36,564 nucleotides of DNA, taken from assembly GCA_022801715.1 (NCBI GenBank), contig JAAWSV010000024.1:1-36564 (forward strand), written 5' to 3'. This document shows, piece after piece, positions 1-7,544 of this stretch; position 1 is the first letter of the stretch; every line of letters begins with the position of its first letter. The position numbers were made by a program, and so were the translations under genes. Source of the stretch: Oscillospiraceae bacterium. Its GTDB lineage: Bacteria; Bacillota; Clostridia; Oscillospirales; Oscillospiraceae. The notes beneath the pieces were generated by a model. That model made no database searches and was not told where the DNA came from. It worked only from the letters and a program-made list of their open reading frames with translations.

Positions 1-2
1 TG

Positions 3-104
3 AACGGCGAATATTGGGGAGTATATTTGGCTCTGGAAGCTATAGAGGACAGTTTTTTATTAAGAAATTATGGCACGGAAGACGGCGGGCTTTATAAACA
101 TGTA
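3..104 (+). pseudogene. CotH-type spore coat kinase, internal fragment
   Basis: The frame is open from the left edge. It reads NGEYWGVYLALEAIEDSF, then LLRNYGTEDGGLYK, which matches the CotH family consensus (NGEYWG-LYL--E-ved-FL-RNYG---G-LYKP). CotH proteins are atypical kinases that phosphorylate spore coat proteins. The match stops after GLYK, near base 98-104, where the family would continue with a proline and further core. From there the same frame is only the antisense of the sugar-binding protein gene on the other strand. Only about 33 codons are visible, so the upstream part lies outside the window. The abrupt end is either a real rearrangement or an assembly chimera. Family recognition is fairly firm; the state of the whole gene is unknown. 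Confidence 0.7.
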
Positions 105-980
105 GTTCCAGCTGCCGTTCAGGACAGCCTCCATGGCCCACTTGTCGCTATCGAAGCCCATGACGATCACGTCGCCGTCCTTGCCGTGGGTGATGCCGGC
201 GGCATCCAAGGCGGCCACAGCGCCCCGGGCCATGCCGTTGTTCTCGGCGTAGATCACGTTGAAGGGCTTGCCGGAGTCAATCACGGACTGGGTGATGGTG
301 CGGGCGGTGGCCTCGTCCCAGTCGGCGGTTTGCTGGGTGACGTAGTTCCAAGTGGCCTCGGCGGCTACCTTCTCGTCCAGAGCGCCGGTGCGGCCCAGCT
401 GGGCATCAGAGCCCATGTGGCCTTGGATATGGATGATGTTGTACTCGCTGAGACCTTGAGCGGCCAGCCAGTCCACGGCGGTCGTGCCCTCGGCGGGCAT
501 GTCGGATACCACGGCGGCGGCGTACATGCTCTCGTCAGCCTCCAGCATACGGTCAAAGAGGATGACCTGGGTGCCGGCAGTCTGGGCGTCTTGGAGGACA
601 GTGTCCCAGCCGGTGGTGGAGGCGGGGGACAGGAGCAGGAAGTCCACCTCGTCTTGGATCATCTGCTGAGCGGTGGCAATCTGCTGAGCCGCGTCGTTGT
701 TGTTGTAGAAGGTGGCCTTATAGCCGTTTTCCTCGGTGAAGGTGGCCCGCATGGCCGCATCGTTGGCGGTGCGGTAGCCGGACTCGTTGGGGTCGTTGTT
801 GATGACGCCCACGGTGATCAGCTCGCCGCCGGTGGTGGAATCAGAAGGCTCGTTGGTGCCGGAATCCTGCGGGAGATTGGTGTTGTTGCCGGCGTTGTTG
901 CCGTTGTTGCCGTTGTTGCCGCAGGCGGCCAAGGAGAGAACCATGCAAAGGGTCAGAAGGAGACAAAAGACTTTTTTCAT
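60..980 (-). CDS. Sugar ABC transporter substrate-binding lipoprotein, C-terminally truncated
   Basis: A 306-residue periplasmic-binding-protein fold of the ribose/galactofuranose (YtfQ-like) class. It starts with a lipoprotein signal (LSLAACG lipobox, Cys20) and an Asn/Gly-rich linker. Ligand-domain motifs follow: TFTEENGY, AQQMIQDEVDFLLLSPAS, GWDTVLQDAQTAGTQVILFDR, IIHIQGHMGSDAQLGRTGA and VIVMGFDSD. The ribosome site GTGAGGAAG precedes the ATG. Compared with its paralogue at 2709-3701, the protein loses homology after the LNGSW-NYM segment: the expected CNPLLGP helix and final ~45 residues are replaced by FIKPAVFRAIIS. The break coincides with the end of the CotH fragment on the opposite strand. 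Such genes normally lead an ABC operon; ATPase and permease genes would have followed downstream and are absent here. Probably non-functional as it stands. Confidence 0.8.
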   Translation of the reverse strand: MKKVFCLLLTLCMVLSLAACGNNGNNGNNAGNNTNLPQDSGTNEPSDSTTGGELITVGVINNDPNESGYRTANDAAMRATFTEENGYKATFYNNNDAAQQIATAQQMIQDEVDFLLLSPASTTGWDTVLQDAQTAGTQVILFDRMLEADESMYAAAVVSDMPAEGTTAVDWLAAQGLSEYNIIHIQGHMGSDAQLGRTGALDEKVAAEATWNYVTQQTADWDEATARTITQSVIDSGKPFNVIYAENNGMARGAVAALDAAGITHGKDGDVIVMGFDSDKWAMEAVLNGSWNYMFIKPAVFRAIIS

Positions 981-1013
981 GACAGCTTCCTCACTTTCAA
1001 GTTTTGGATTGCC

Positions 1014-1035
1014 GCCGGAGGACCGTCCCTCCGGC
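1014..1035 (-). other. Leader hairpin upstream of the truncated sugar-binding gene
   Basis: GCCGGAGG and CCTCCGGC form a perfect 8-bp stem around a 6-base loop. It lies between the predicted transcription start (near 1042) and the start codon at 980. No U-run follows, so it is more likely an mRNA-stabilising or translation-affecting hairpin than a terminator. The role is inferred. Confidence 0.4.
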
Positions 1036-1048
1036 TTCCCATGGTTGC

Positions 1049-1077
1049 ATTAAAAACGATTTTATCCGCAAAGTCAA
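1049..1077 (-). promoter_or_regulatory. Promoter for the truncated sugar-binding gene
   Basis: Read on the minus strand, TTGACT (1077-1072) and TTTAAT (1054-1049) are separated by 17 bases. This is a good sigma-A match ahead of the gene starting at 980. The rest of 1081-1488 is AT-rich, holds no convincing gene and separates the divergent regulator. Confidence 0.6.
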
Positions 1078-1115
1078 TATAGTTTTGGCTAAAAATTGCA
1101 CTTTCGTATGGGTAA

Positions 1116-1131
1116 ATAGAACAAATTCTAT
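1116..1131. promoter_or_regulatory. Candidate operator, inverted repeat
   Basis: ATAGAA and TTCTAT form a perfect 6-bp dyad around CAAA. It lies about 40 bases upstream of the -35 of the sugar-binding gene, in the interval shared with the divergent GntR/LacI regulator. An AraR-like half-site (TTTGTAC) also occurs near 1371-1379. Binding by the neighbouring regulator is inference. Confidence 0.3.
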
Positions 1132-1451
1132 CTATTTTGATTAAATATAATACAAATTAATAGCTTTACAGAGAAACAATTTTTAATAAAGTTAAAAATT
1201 TTATGATTTGTCCCTTATATTTGTTTGTTTTTTTCCGGCGCAGGAAAAGGGGAAGCTGCTTTTCTGCTCCGGCAAATTGCCTAAGAAGTACAGATTTGTT
1301 GATTTCTTTGGGGAAAAGGGGTGAAAATTTCACCTGTGAGGTCGGATTCTTTCGGAGGCGGCGGAGAAAATTTGTACTTTGCTTTGGGCGAATATACAAA
1401 ACTCAAATAAAAGTCAACCTTTATTTTGGAAAAATTGACGTTAATATTTGA

Positions 1452-1457
1452 TATAAT
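1452..1457 (+). promoter_or_regulatory. -10 box of the GntR/LacI regulator
   Basis: A consensus TATAAT lies 31 bases before the chosen ATG at 1489. No good -35 sits at 16-18 bases; TTGACG at 1435-1440 is too close. The promoter may therefore be weak, activator-dependent or autoregulated. Confidence 0.4.
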
Positions 1458-1488
1458 GGACGAGAAAACAGGGGAAGGGGGCGCGGAT

Positions 1489-2556
1489 ATGGCGGCAAAA
1501 TATCAGTTTCTGGCGGATCAGCTCCGGGAGGAATTGCGGCGGAATGGCGGACATGCTGGGTACAAATTGCCCACAGAGCAGGAGCTGGCCCGGCAGTATC
1601 AATTGAGCCGCCAGACCGTCCGCCACACCCTGCGCCTTCTGGAGGAGGAGGGGCTGATCCAGCGGCGGCAGGGCAGCGGATCCTACGCCACCGGCCTTCT
1701 CCCCGGGGCGCCTCCCCGGCAGATCGCGGTGGTGGCCTCCTTCTTGGATGACTATATCTTTCCCGCCATCCTCCGCGACGCCTCCGATGTCTTTTCCCGG
1801 CAGGGGTATTCCACCGCTGTTTACGCCACGGAGAACTGCGTCAGTACAGAGCGGGAGATTCTCCTGCGACTGTTGGAGGAGCCGGTGAGCGGCCTCTTGG
1901 TGGAGGGGGCAAAAACCGCGCTGCCCACGCCCAACGCCGATCTCTACCAGCGTCTGCGGCAGGCGGGCACCCCTATCGTCTTTCTCCATGGCGCTTACGC
2001 CGGCTTGGAACATATCCCCTGTGTCGCGGACAACAACTATGGCGGTGGCTATCAGCTGGCCCGATATTTGGCGGAGAAGGGGCACCGGGAGATTGCCGGC
2101 CTCTTTAAGAGCGACGATATCCAAGGGCACCTCCGATACCATGGGGCTGTCTCCGCCATCCGGGACATGGGACGCCCCATCCGGGACAGCCGCTTTGCTT
2201 GGTACGACACCGAGGACCGCCGCCGTCTTTTTAAGGAGCAGGACAGGTGTGTACTGAAAAGCTTTCTTCAGAAGCGGCTGGGGGATGCCACCGCGGTGAT
2301 CTGCTATAATGACGAGATCGCCTATCACCTGATCCAAGCTCTGCTGGAGTCAGGCCGCCGGGTGCCTGAGGATGTGGCGGTGGTGAGCTTTGACAACAGC
2401 TACCTGAGTCAGCTGGGCCCCGTCCCCATCACCTCTCTCAGCCACCGCAGCCGCATGGGCCGGACGGCTGCGGAGCAGATGTCCGATTTGCTCCGGGGTG
2501 AGACCGTTCGCTCCAAATTCTTGGAGTGGGAGCTGGTTATTCGAAACAGCGGATAG
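1489..2556 (+). CDS. GntR-type HTH regulator with LacI-type sugar-binding domain (AraR class)
   Basis: A 355-residue cytoplasmic transcription factor. Residues ~1-70 form a GntR winged helix (PTEQELARQYQLSRQTVRHTL, then LLEEEGLIQRRQGSGSY). Residues ~80-350 form a LacI/PBP1-like effector domain (GLLVEG, PIVFLHGAY, DNNYGGGYQLARYLAEKGH, AVICYNDEIAYHLIQALLESGRRVPEDVAVVSFDN). AraR-class repressors release operators on binding a sugar. An in-frame ATG lies 63 bases further upstream, but the 1489 start follows a strong GGGGAAGGGGG ribosome site and begins exactly at the HTH. The gene is divergent from a sugar-binding lipoprotein gene, so it probably controls that transporter and itself. The effector sugar cannot be read from sequence. 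Confidence 0.88.
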   Translation: MAAKYQFLADQLREELRRNGGHAGYKLPTEQELARQYQLSRQTVRHTLRLLEEEGLIQRRQGSGSYATGLLPGAPPRQIAVVASFLDDYIFPAILRDASDVFSRQGYSTAVYATENCVSTEREILLRLLEEPVSGLLVEGAKTALPTPNADLYQRLRQAGTPIVFLHGAYAGLEHIPCVADNNYGGGYQLARYLAEKGHREIAGLFKSDDIQGHLRYHGAVSAIRDMGRPIRDSRFAWYDTEDRRRLFKEQDRCVLKSFLQKRLGDATAVICYNDEIAYHLIQALLESGRRVPEDVAVVSFDNSYLSQLGPVPITSLSHRSRMGRTAAEQMSDLLRGETVRSKFLEWELVIRNSG

Positions 2557-2560
2557 GCGA

Positions 2561-2594
2561 AGGCCGGGATAAATCTATCCCGGCCTCGTTTTTT
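2561..2594 (+). terminator. Rho-independent terminator of the regulator
   Basis: AGGCCGGGATA and TATCCCGGCCT make a perfect 11-bp stem with loop AATC, followed closely by a run of six T. It lies just after the stop at 2556. Confidence 0.9.
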
Positions 2595-2708
2595 GCAGCT
2601 ATATTCATGATAGAGAGAGGCAGACAGGCGGAGGTGATTGGCGGCAGTCCTGACGGGTTGGGGAAAAGAGGATGGAGACTGCCCGCGGCAGCTATGCAGG
2701 CGGGTTTA

Positions 2709-3701
2709 TCAATAGTTTCGCCTCTCCAAGAGGGCCGCGCTCAGGTTCTCCGTGGTAAAAATCTGTTCCTCCACATAGTGGTGCTTCTCCGGTGTCCGCC
2801 CCGCCTCCATGGTCTGTATGACCTCCTCCACCAGCGGTCCGAGAAGCGGGTTGCACTCCACCGCTAAGGATATCCTTCCGTTTAGGCACTCGGTCAAAGC
2901 CCCTCGGGTGGCGTCGAAGGTGATGATGTTCACGCCCTGACGGCCGCAGGTGTAGCCCTGTTCCTCCAAGGCTTGGAGTGCTCCGAAGGCAATGTTGTCA
3001 TTCTCGCAGTAGACCACGTCGATCTCCCCCCTCCCCGGAAGGGAGGAGAGATACTGCGTCATGACCTCATAGGTCTTGGCCTGGGTGAAATCCCCGTCCA
3101 GCCGGACCAGAAGCTCCCAGTTTTCGTGGGCCGCCAGCGCCTCCTCCAGCGCCGCCGTCCGGCCCAGCTGGGCGGTGGAGCCCAAGGTGCCTTGGATATG
3201 GATGATGCGGACAGGCTTCTCCGCCTCCTGAAAGGCCTGCTCTATCCACGTGGCTGCCCGCTGTCCCTCCCTCAGGAAGTCGGAGCCGACATGGGCGGCA
3301 TAGAGCGACTGGTCCTCCACATCCACCCTGCGATCCACCAAGATGACGGGGATGCCCGCCTCCTTCGCCTCTTGGAGCACGGAGTCCCACCCGGCCTCAC
3401 TGATGGGCATCAGGACAATATAGTCCACCTGCTGCTGGATAAATTTGCGTATAGCGGTGATCTGGTTCTCCTGCTTCTGCCGGGCGTCATCAAAGAGAAG
3501 ATGGTAGCCGTTTTCCTCGGTGAAAATCGCCTTCATAGACTCGGAATTGGCCACCCGCCAGTCGGACTCCGCCCCCACCTGGCACATACCAATCACCGTC
3601 AGATCCTCGTCAACCGGACCCTCCAGGTCCGGTTTGTCTCCGCAGGCGGAGACAAACAGAAGGCTGAGTGCCATCAGTACCGTCAGGGAACGACGCCTCA
3701 T
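2709..3701 (-). CDS. Sugar-binding lipoprotein of a three-component sensor
   Basis: A 330-residue sugar-binding lipoprotein of the same YtfQ-like class as the protein at 60-980. It has a signal peptide with lipobox FVSACG (Cys20), then IFTEENGYHLLFDDA, QQQVDYIVLMPIS, GWDSVLQEAKEAGIPVILVDRR, IIHIQGTLGSTAQLGRTAALEEAL and a complete C-terminal lobe with ECNPLLGPLVEEV. It is the third gene of a minus-strand operon, and its ATG overlaps the kinase stop by 4 bases. No ABC ATPase or permease adjoins it. In known cases (XylFII-LytS in Clostridium, ChvE-VirA) such proteins bind sugar outside the cell and dock onto a kinase sensor domain. I infer that role rather than transport; an orphan transport subunit remains possible. 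Confidence 0.85.
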   Translation of the reverse strand: MRRRSLTVLMALSLLFVSACGDKPDLEGPVDEDLTVIGMCQVGAESDWRVANSESMKAIFTEENGYHLLFDDARQKQENQITAIRKFIQQQVDYIVLMPISEAGWDSVLQEAKEAGIPVILVDRRVDVEDQSLYAAHVGSDFLREGQRAATWIEQAFQEAEKPVRIIHIQGTLGSTAQLGRTAALEEALAAHENWELLVRLDGDFTQAKTYEVMTQYLSSLPGRGEIDVVYCENDNIAFGALQALEEQGYTCGRQGVNIITFDATRGALTECLNGRISLAVECNPLLGPLVEEVIQTMEAGRTPEKHHYVEEQIFTTENLSAALLERRNY

Positions 3702-5113
3702 GTCTCTCTCCTTTCCCGGCGCGGGAAACGCACCGTCACGGTAGTGCCCGCCCCTTCCTGGCTGGAGAGTGTCAGCCCATAGGGACTGCCGAACAGAAGG
3801 CGCAGCCGCTCATGGACAGCCGCCAATCCAAAGCCCAGCCGCTCTCCGCTCTCCATGGCCCGGTTCAGCTCCTCCAGCCGCGCCTCGGTCATGCCGGCGC
3901 CGTCATCGGTGATCCACAAGAGCACATCATCCCCGTCCTCCTGGCCGGTGACGCGGATACAGCCTCTGCCCCGCTTGCGCTTGATCCCGTGGTACAGGGC
4001 GTTTTCTACCAAGGGCTGGAGCGTCAGCTTGGGAAGCCTCGCCTCCCGCAGGCCGGCGTCGATCTGGACCGCGTACTCCAGAATGTCTTTGTAGCGGGCC
4101 TGCTGGATCTGGAGGTAGCTGCGCACATGCTGTTCCTCCTCCCCCAAGGGGATGATGTCCTCCCCACGGCTCAGGGAGTGGCGGAAAAAGTCGGACAGAT
4201 TGGAGACCATTTCCACCGCTGCTTGGGGCCGGTCCGCCTCGATGAGCCAGATGATGGTGTCCATGGTGTTGTACAGGAAGTGGGGGTTGATCTGGGCTTG
4301 TAACAATGCCAGTTCTGTCTTGCGGAGGCTGGCCTGCTTCTGTGTGATCTCCTGAATCTGGGCGTTGAGCCGGGCAATCATCTGCTCCATACCCTCGCTG
4401 AGGGTGCGGACCTCATAGGTCTCCGAGTGGACCGGCTCCCGTACCGTCAGATCGCCGCCGATGACATCCTCCGCCCGGCGGCTCAGATCCACCACCGGCT
4501 GTGTGACAGAGCGGCTGAGGCGGATACTGTACTGGATCAGAAGCAGGATCAGGATGACAAACAGCACCAATACCAGCAAAATCTCCGCCATAATCTGCCG
4601 GGAGATCTGCTGCTGCAGCAGGTTCAGCTGTACCGACTCGCAGTAGAGATAGTTGTACATGTACTCTTGGATCAGGGAGGTGAGCACATAGATGTTGTTT
4701 TCCAGCTGCATCTGCCGTTCATCGTAGCTCTGGGTCTGCTCAATCTGGCGGATCTTCTCCTCCAGATTCTCGCACAGGTCCAGCACGCTGGTGACAGCCC
4801 GGAGGCTGTCCTTCTGGCTGGTGGAGCTGAGAAGGTCCTTGGCCAAGGCTTGGGCCGACTGGACCTCCTGAATGGGCAGGCCCTCGGAGTACCGGCTCTC
4901 GATTACATAGTAGTACATTTTCAGATCTATGTTTTCCTTGAAATCCTGGTTGAACTCCGAGGCGGTGGTCACGTTGTACAGGAGGTTTTTGTACTGGCTG
5001 TTGTGGGTCAGCACCAGCGCCAGCGTCACCGCCAATATAGCCGCCATAAAGCCGCAGCAGATCACCACCATGCGGTGCATGCGGCTCTGGATGGAGTCCG
5101 GGCGTCTTTTCAC
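3698..5113 (-). CDS. YesM/LytS-type sensor histidine kinase
   Basis: A 471-residue membrane kinase. TM1 spans ~12-35 (VVICCGFMAAILAVTLALVL). An extracellular helical region covers ~36-175, and TM2 ~176-196 (ILLVLVLFVILILLLIQY). A HAMP linker follows (VTQPVVDLSRRAEDV). The His_kinase domain carries the phospho-acceptor in INPHFLYNTMD, and the HATPase_c domain has LVENALYHGIKRKRG (N box) and ITDDGAGM (G1). The start is GTG with a strong GGAGGAGGGAGG upstream, overlapping the regulator stop (GTGA). The extracellular loop is small and mainly helical, the type that senses through a partner, which fits the sugar-binding lipoprotein encoded next. It should phosphorylate the regulator encoded just upstream. 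Confidence 0.9.
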   Translation of the reverse strand: MKRRPDSIQSRMHRMVVICCGFMAAILAVTLALVLTHNSQYKNLLYNVTTASEFNQDFKENIDLKMYYYVIESRYSEGLPIQEVQSAQALAKDLLSSTSQKDSLRAVTSVLDLCENLEEKIRQIEQTQSYDERQMQLENNIYVLTSLIQEYMYNYLYCESVQLNLLQQQISRQIMAEILLVLVLFVILILLLIQYSIRLSRSVTQPVVDLSRRAEDVIGGDLTVREPVHSETYEVRTLSEGMEQMIARLNAQIQEITQKQASLRKTELALLQAQINPHFLYNTMDTIIWLIEADRPQAAVEMVSNLSDFFRHSLSRGEDIIPLGEEEQHVRSYLQIQQARYKDILEYAVQIDAGLREARLPKLTLQPLVENALYHGIKRKRGRGCIRVTGQEDGDDVLLWITDDGAGMTEARLEELNRAMESGERLGFGLAAVHERLRLLFGSPYGLTLSSQEGAGTTVTVRFPRRERRET

Positions 5114-6732
5114 GGGCGCCTCCCTCCTCCCCGATAGTCCCGGGGCGTACAGCCTTGGGTCTTTTTGAAGAGGAAGCTGAAATAGTGGGGGTCCCGGTAC
5201 CCCACTGCCGCCGCCACCTCCCCGGACCGCTTATCCGTGGTGCGGAGCAGCTCCTTGGCCAGATCCATCCGCTTGCCGGTGACGTACTCGGTAAAGGTGG
5301 CCCCCATCTCCTGACTGAACACCGCCGAGAGGTAGTTGGCGGAGATATTCACCTCCCGGGCCACTTGGTTCAGGGAGAGGGACTCCTCCGCGAAGTGACG
5401 GTCAATATAGGCCACCGCCTGTTTCAACAGGCTGCGGAGCTGGCTGGTGGAACTGCGGTCCCGCAGCTCCACCATACGCAGCAGGATAGCGGAGAGATAG
5501 CCCTTCAAATCCGCCGCCGTCACATTCCGGCCCACAATCTCCAGACAGGTCAGGGGCGCGAAAGCCTCCCGCTGGTCTATCCCCAAGGAGGCGGCAAAGC
5601 GGGCCGCCGTAAAGCGGGCGGAGAGCATGAGATACTGGCAGAAGGGCTTGGAGCCCAAGGCCTCCTCCACACTGCGGATATACTCGTCGGTAAAGCTCGG
5701 GACCTCTTGGGCGCTGGCGCTCTGCATTACGCCGTTGAGGATGGCGGGGTCCACCTTCCCCGCGTCCAGCTGGTCCAGCTGGCAGTCGCTGGAGGTGCCG
5801 GTGAGGAAGCTGACAGTATCCGCTGTCAGCACGTGCTGCCGGGGCAGGATGTGCCGGTAGGCCCAAAGGCGGGATACCTCCTCAAAACAGGCCGGCAGGG
5901 TGCTCAACCGCTGGGTGGGGCGGCCCGCGGCCACGTACCAGTTCTGCTCCGGGGCGTAGAGTGCGTATTGGCTTCGCACTGTTTCCACACAACGGCGGAC
6001 CAGCTCCTCCATCCGGGCGGTGTCTCCCTTCAAAAGTACGGCGTAGGTGGTCAGGTTCCAGCGCAGGAGGACGTACTCCGGATATTTCAGAAAGTGCTCC
6101 AGTAATGCATCCCTTAGACGCGCCTTAGGCTCGGAGTAGGCCTCCGCCGAGCCGGAGGGCTCCGGCAGAACGGAGAAAAAGGCGATAGTGTAGCACTGGG
6201 CCCGGAGGTCGATGTCCAGCTTTGCCGCGGAGGCGTAAATCTCCTGCACAGAGAGCTGACCCGCTACAATCCGCTCAAAGAACACGCGGCGGGTGTACTG
6301 TTCGTACTCCTCCGCCTCCCGATGGAACTGGGAGAGGTAGCTCCGGCTGGCCCGCTCCCCCTCGATTTTTTCCTTGAGCTCCGCCAGCACATCCAGCAGG
6401 GCTTTTTTCGTAATGGGCTTCAGGAGATAGCGGTCCACACCGATGCTGATGGCCTTTCGAGCGTACTCGAAGTCGTCATAGCCGGAGATGATGACGATCT
6501 TCATCTCCGGGAACTCCCGGCTGACCAGCTCACTGAGGGCCAGCCCGTCCATGAAGGGCATCCGGATGTCTGTAATCAGCACATCCGGCTTGGCCTGACG
6601 GATCAGCGGGAGAGCCATCTCACCGTCTCCGGCTTCTCCGGAAAAAATGTAACCATACTGCTCCCAAGGCACCGTATCCCGCAGGGTCTCCCGGATGATG
6701 CTCTCATCCTCCGCCAGAAATATGCGCAGCAA
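5110..6732 (-). CDS. YesN-type response regulator (receiver + AraC HTH)
   Basis: A 540-residue DNA-binding response regulator, first gene of the three-gene operon. The N-terminal receiver has the acidic pair in AEDES, the phospho-Asp in VLITDIRMPFMDG, ISGYDDFEYA and the Lys in YLLKPI. A central ~250-residue variable region follows. The C-terminal AraC-type double HTH includes YIDRHFAEESLSLNQVA, NISANYLSAVFSQEMG, and VGYRDPHYFSFLFKK. The frame is open further upstream, but a TTG start at 6732 preceded by GGAAGGGGGG at good spacing puts the start directly before the receiver (LLRIFLAEDES). YesN-type regulators usually activate carbohydrate uptake or breakdown genes. No target operon is visible here except possibly the truncated sugar transporter. 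Confidence 0.9.
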   Translation of the reverse strand: MLRIFLAEDESIIRETLRDTVPWEQYGYIFSGEAGDGEMALPLIRQAKPDVLITDIRMPFMDGLALSELVSREFPEMKIVIISGYDDFEYARKAISIGVDRYLLKPITKKALLDVLAELKEKIEGERASRSYLSQFHREAEEYEQYTRRVFFERIVAGQLSVQEIYASAAKLDIDLRAQCYTIAFFSVLPEPSGSAEAYSEPKARLRDALLEHFLKYPEYVLLRWNLTTYAVLLKGDTARMEELVRRCVETVRSQYALYAPEQNWYVAAGRPTQRLSTLPACFEEVSRLWAYRHILPRQHVLTADTVSFLTGTSSDCQLDQLDAGKVDPAILNGVMQSASAQEVPSFTDEYIRSVEEALGSKPFCQYLMLSARFTAARFAASLGIDQREAFAPLTCLEIVGRNVTAADLKGYLSAILLRMVELRDRSSTSQLRSLLKQAVAYIDRHFAEESLSLNQVAREVNISANYLSAVFSQEMGATFTEYVTGKRMDLAKELLRTTDKRSGEVAAAVGYRDPHYFSFLFKKTQGCTPRDYRGGGRRP

Positions 6733-6864
6733 AGCGGTTCCCCCCTTCCAGATTGCGTTTTCAAGTTTTATCCCGCAGCTTCCCGCGTTTTTCCCGGCTC
6801 CCCTTGTGGGAGTATGATAGGAAAGCTCCCCGGAACAGAGAGGGCGGAGAGGCACAAAAGCAAG

Positions 6865-6890
6865 CCCCGAAAAGCGGGAGATTTTCGGGG
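6865..6890. other. Hairpin in the region upstream of the sensor operon
   Basis: CCCCGAAAA and TTTTCGGGG form a perfect 9-bp stem with an 8-base loop. It lies ~130 bases upstream of the response-regulator start, possibly in its leader. Neither side has a clear U-run, so a terminator is unlikely. I see no gene in 6733-7021 and no convincing promoter for the minus-strand operon. Confidence 0.35.
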
Positions 6891-7021
6891 GTGGATTGCA
6901 GGATATCAGAAGCGGCTGACTTGCGTTAAGGTTTTGGTGTTAAAAGTGTATCAGATAGAAAATCAGAAGTCAATAACAGGGGCAGACAGCGGCTTCAAGT
7001 TGTGATGGCTGCCATAGGAAG

Positions 7022-7050
7022 TTGATTTGGGCAAGAAAAGCGGTTATAAT
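7022..7050 (+). promoter_or_regulatory. Strong promoter of a non-coding RNA
   Basis: TTGATT (7022-7027), exactly 17 bases, then TATAAT (7045-7050): one of the best sigma-A promoters in the window. No ORF with a ribosome site follows closely. The predicted start is ~7057, at the 5' end of a foldable RNA. Confidence 0.75.
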
Positions 7051-7056
7051 GGTGCC

Positions 7057-7205
7057 GAATAGGGCGTCCTGACGTTGCGGCGTTATTGGTGGACACACCT
7101 CTATGGGAGCACTGGCTGGGCGTTGTTGTTTTTATGTGGATGTGAGGGAGCGGTTTTGCAATGGTAAGCCGGTTCGTTCTTATTTGGGAGAACCGCCTGT
7201 GGATT
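7057..7205 (+). ncRNA. Structured RNA, possibly 6S RNA
   Basis: The start is set by the promoter at 7022-7050; the 3' end is approximate. The transcript can form one long irregular rod. AUGGGAGC (7103-7110) plus ACUGGCU (7111-7117) pair with AGCCGGU (7167-7173) plus GUUCUUAU (7176-7183), across a 2-base bulge, with several G-U pairs. The 5' AGGGCG (7061-7066) can close on CGCCU (7194-7198) with one bulged G. Between them lie unpaired stretches. A rod with a central bubble is the 6S RNA shape. The 5' GTCCTGACG...ACACCTC also recalls the start of B. subtilis 6S-1 as I remember it (GTCCTGATG...ACACCTA). I am fairly sure this is an RNA gene; the 6S label is tentative. 6S RNA sequesters sigma-A RNA polymerase by mimicking an open promoter. 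Confidence 0.5.
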
Positions 7206-7275
7206 TCTCAAAAAGGAAACGAAAGTATTCGTGTTAATTTTTAGGTTTCATGCGGTTTGGGAAGGGGATGGTGGT

Positions 7276-7482
7276 ATGGATAGATACTATTCTACTCTAT
7301 CAAAAAGCGAAGTGTTTATCCGAATGGAGTGCCACACACAAAAAGCCTTTTTTATTGGAAATGAGGGGTCAAAAAAGCTCACTTTATGGCGGAAAAATAA
7401 TTATTTTGAGTTAACTTGGCCTGCATTCGTAGGTCAGACGTCATTTTGCCGCTGCGCCAGATATAGGGAAAAAAGGAAATGA
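7276..7482 (+). CDS. Hypothetical small protein, doubtful
   Basis: A 68-codon frame starts MDRYYSTLSKSEVF, with a plausible GGAAGGGGATGG ribosome site. I do not recognise the product. It has an aromatic stretch (NNYFELTWPAF) and a basic, Cys-containing tail (CRCARYREKRK). A different frame overlapping its end (7431-7522) reads FAAAPDIGKKGNEIVARFIEEKLCD before a stop, which looks more protein-like than this tail. The stretch may therefore be a frameshifted relic. It lies in the decayed region between the ncRNA and the RCC1 relic. Confidence 0.25.
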   Translation: MDRYYSTLSKSEVFIRMECHTQKAFFIGNEGSKKLTLWRKNNYFELTWPAFVGQTSFCRCARYREKRK

Positions 7483-7544
7483 AATCGTTGCGCGCTTTAT
7501 TGAAGAAAAGCTATGCGATTAGCAGATAGGTGCATCATATTGAA

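Noticed and set aside
27-1082. A 351-residue plus-strand open frame over the sugar-binding gene
   Set aside because: Only its first ~25 codons are real (the CotH fragment). The rest is a Gly/Val-rich antisense shadow of the minus-strand gene.
1166-1451. Small open frames in the AT-rich gap before the GntR/LacI regulator
   Set aside because: They have no ribosome site, overlap each other on opposite strands and lie across promoter sequence.
7171-7205. A T-box antiterminator (GGGAGAACCGCC resembles AGGGUGGUACCGCG)
   Set aside because: The key GGUACCGCG core is absent and no aminoacyl-tRNA or amino-acid gene with a terminator follows.
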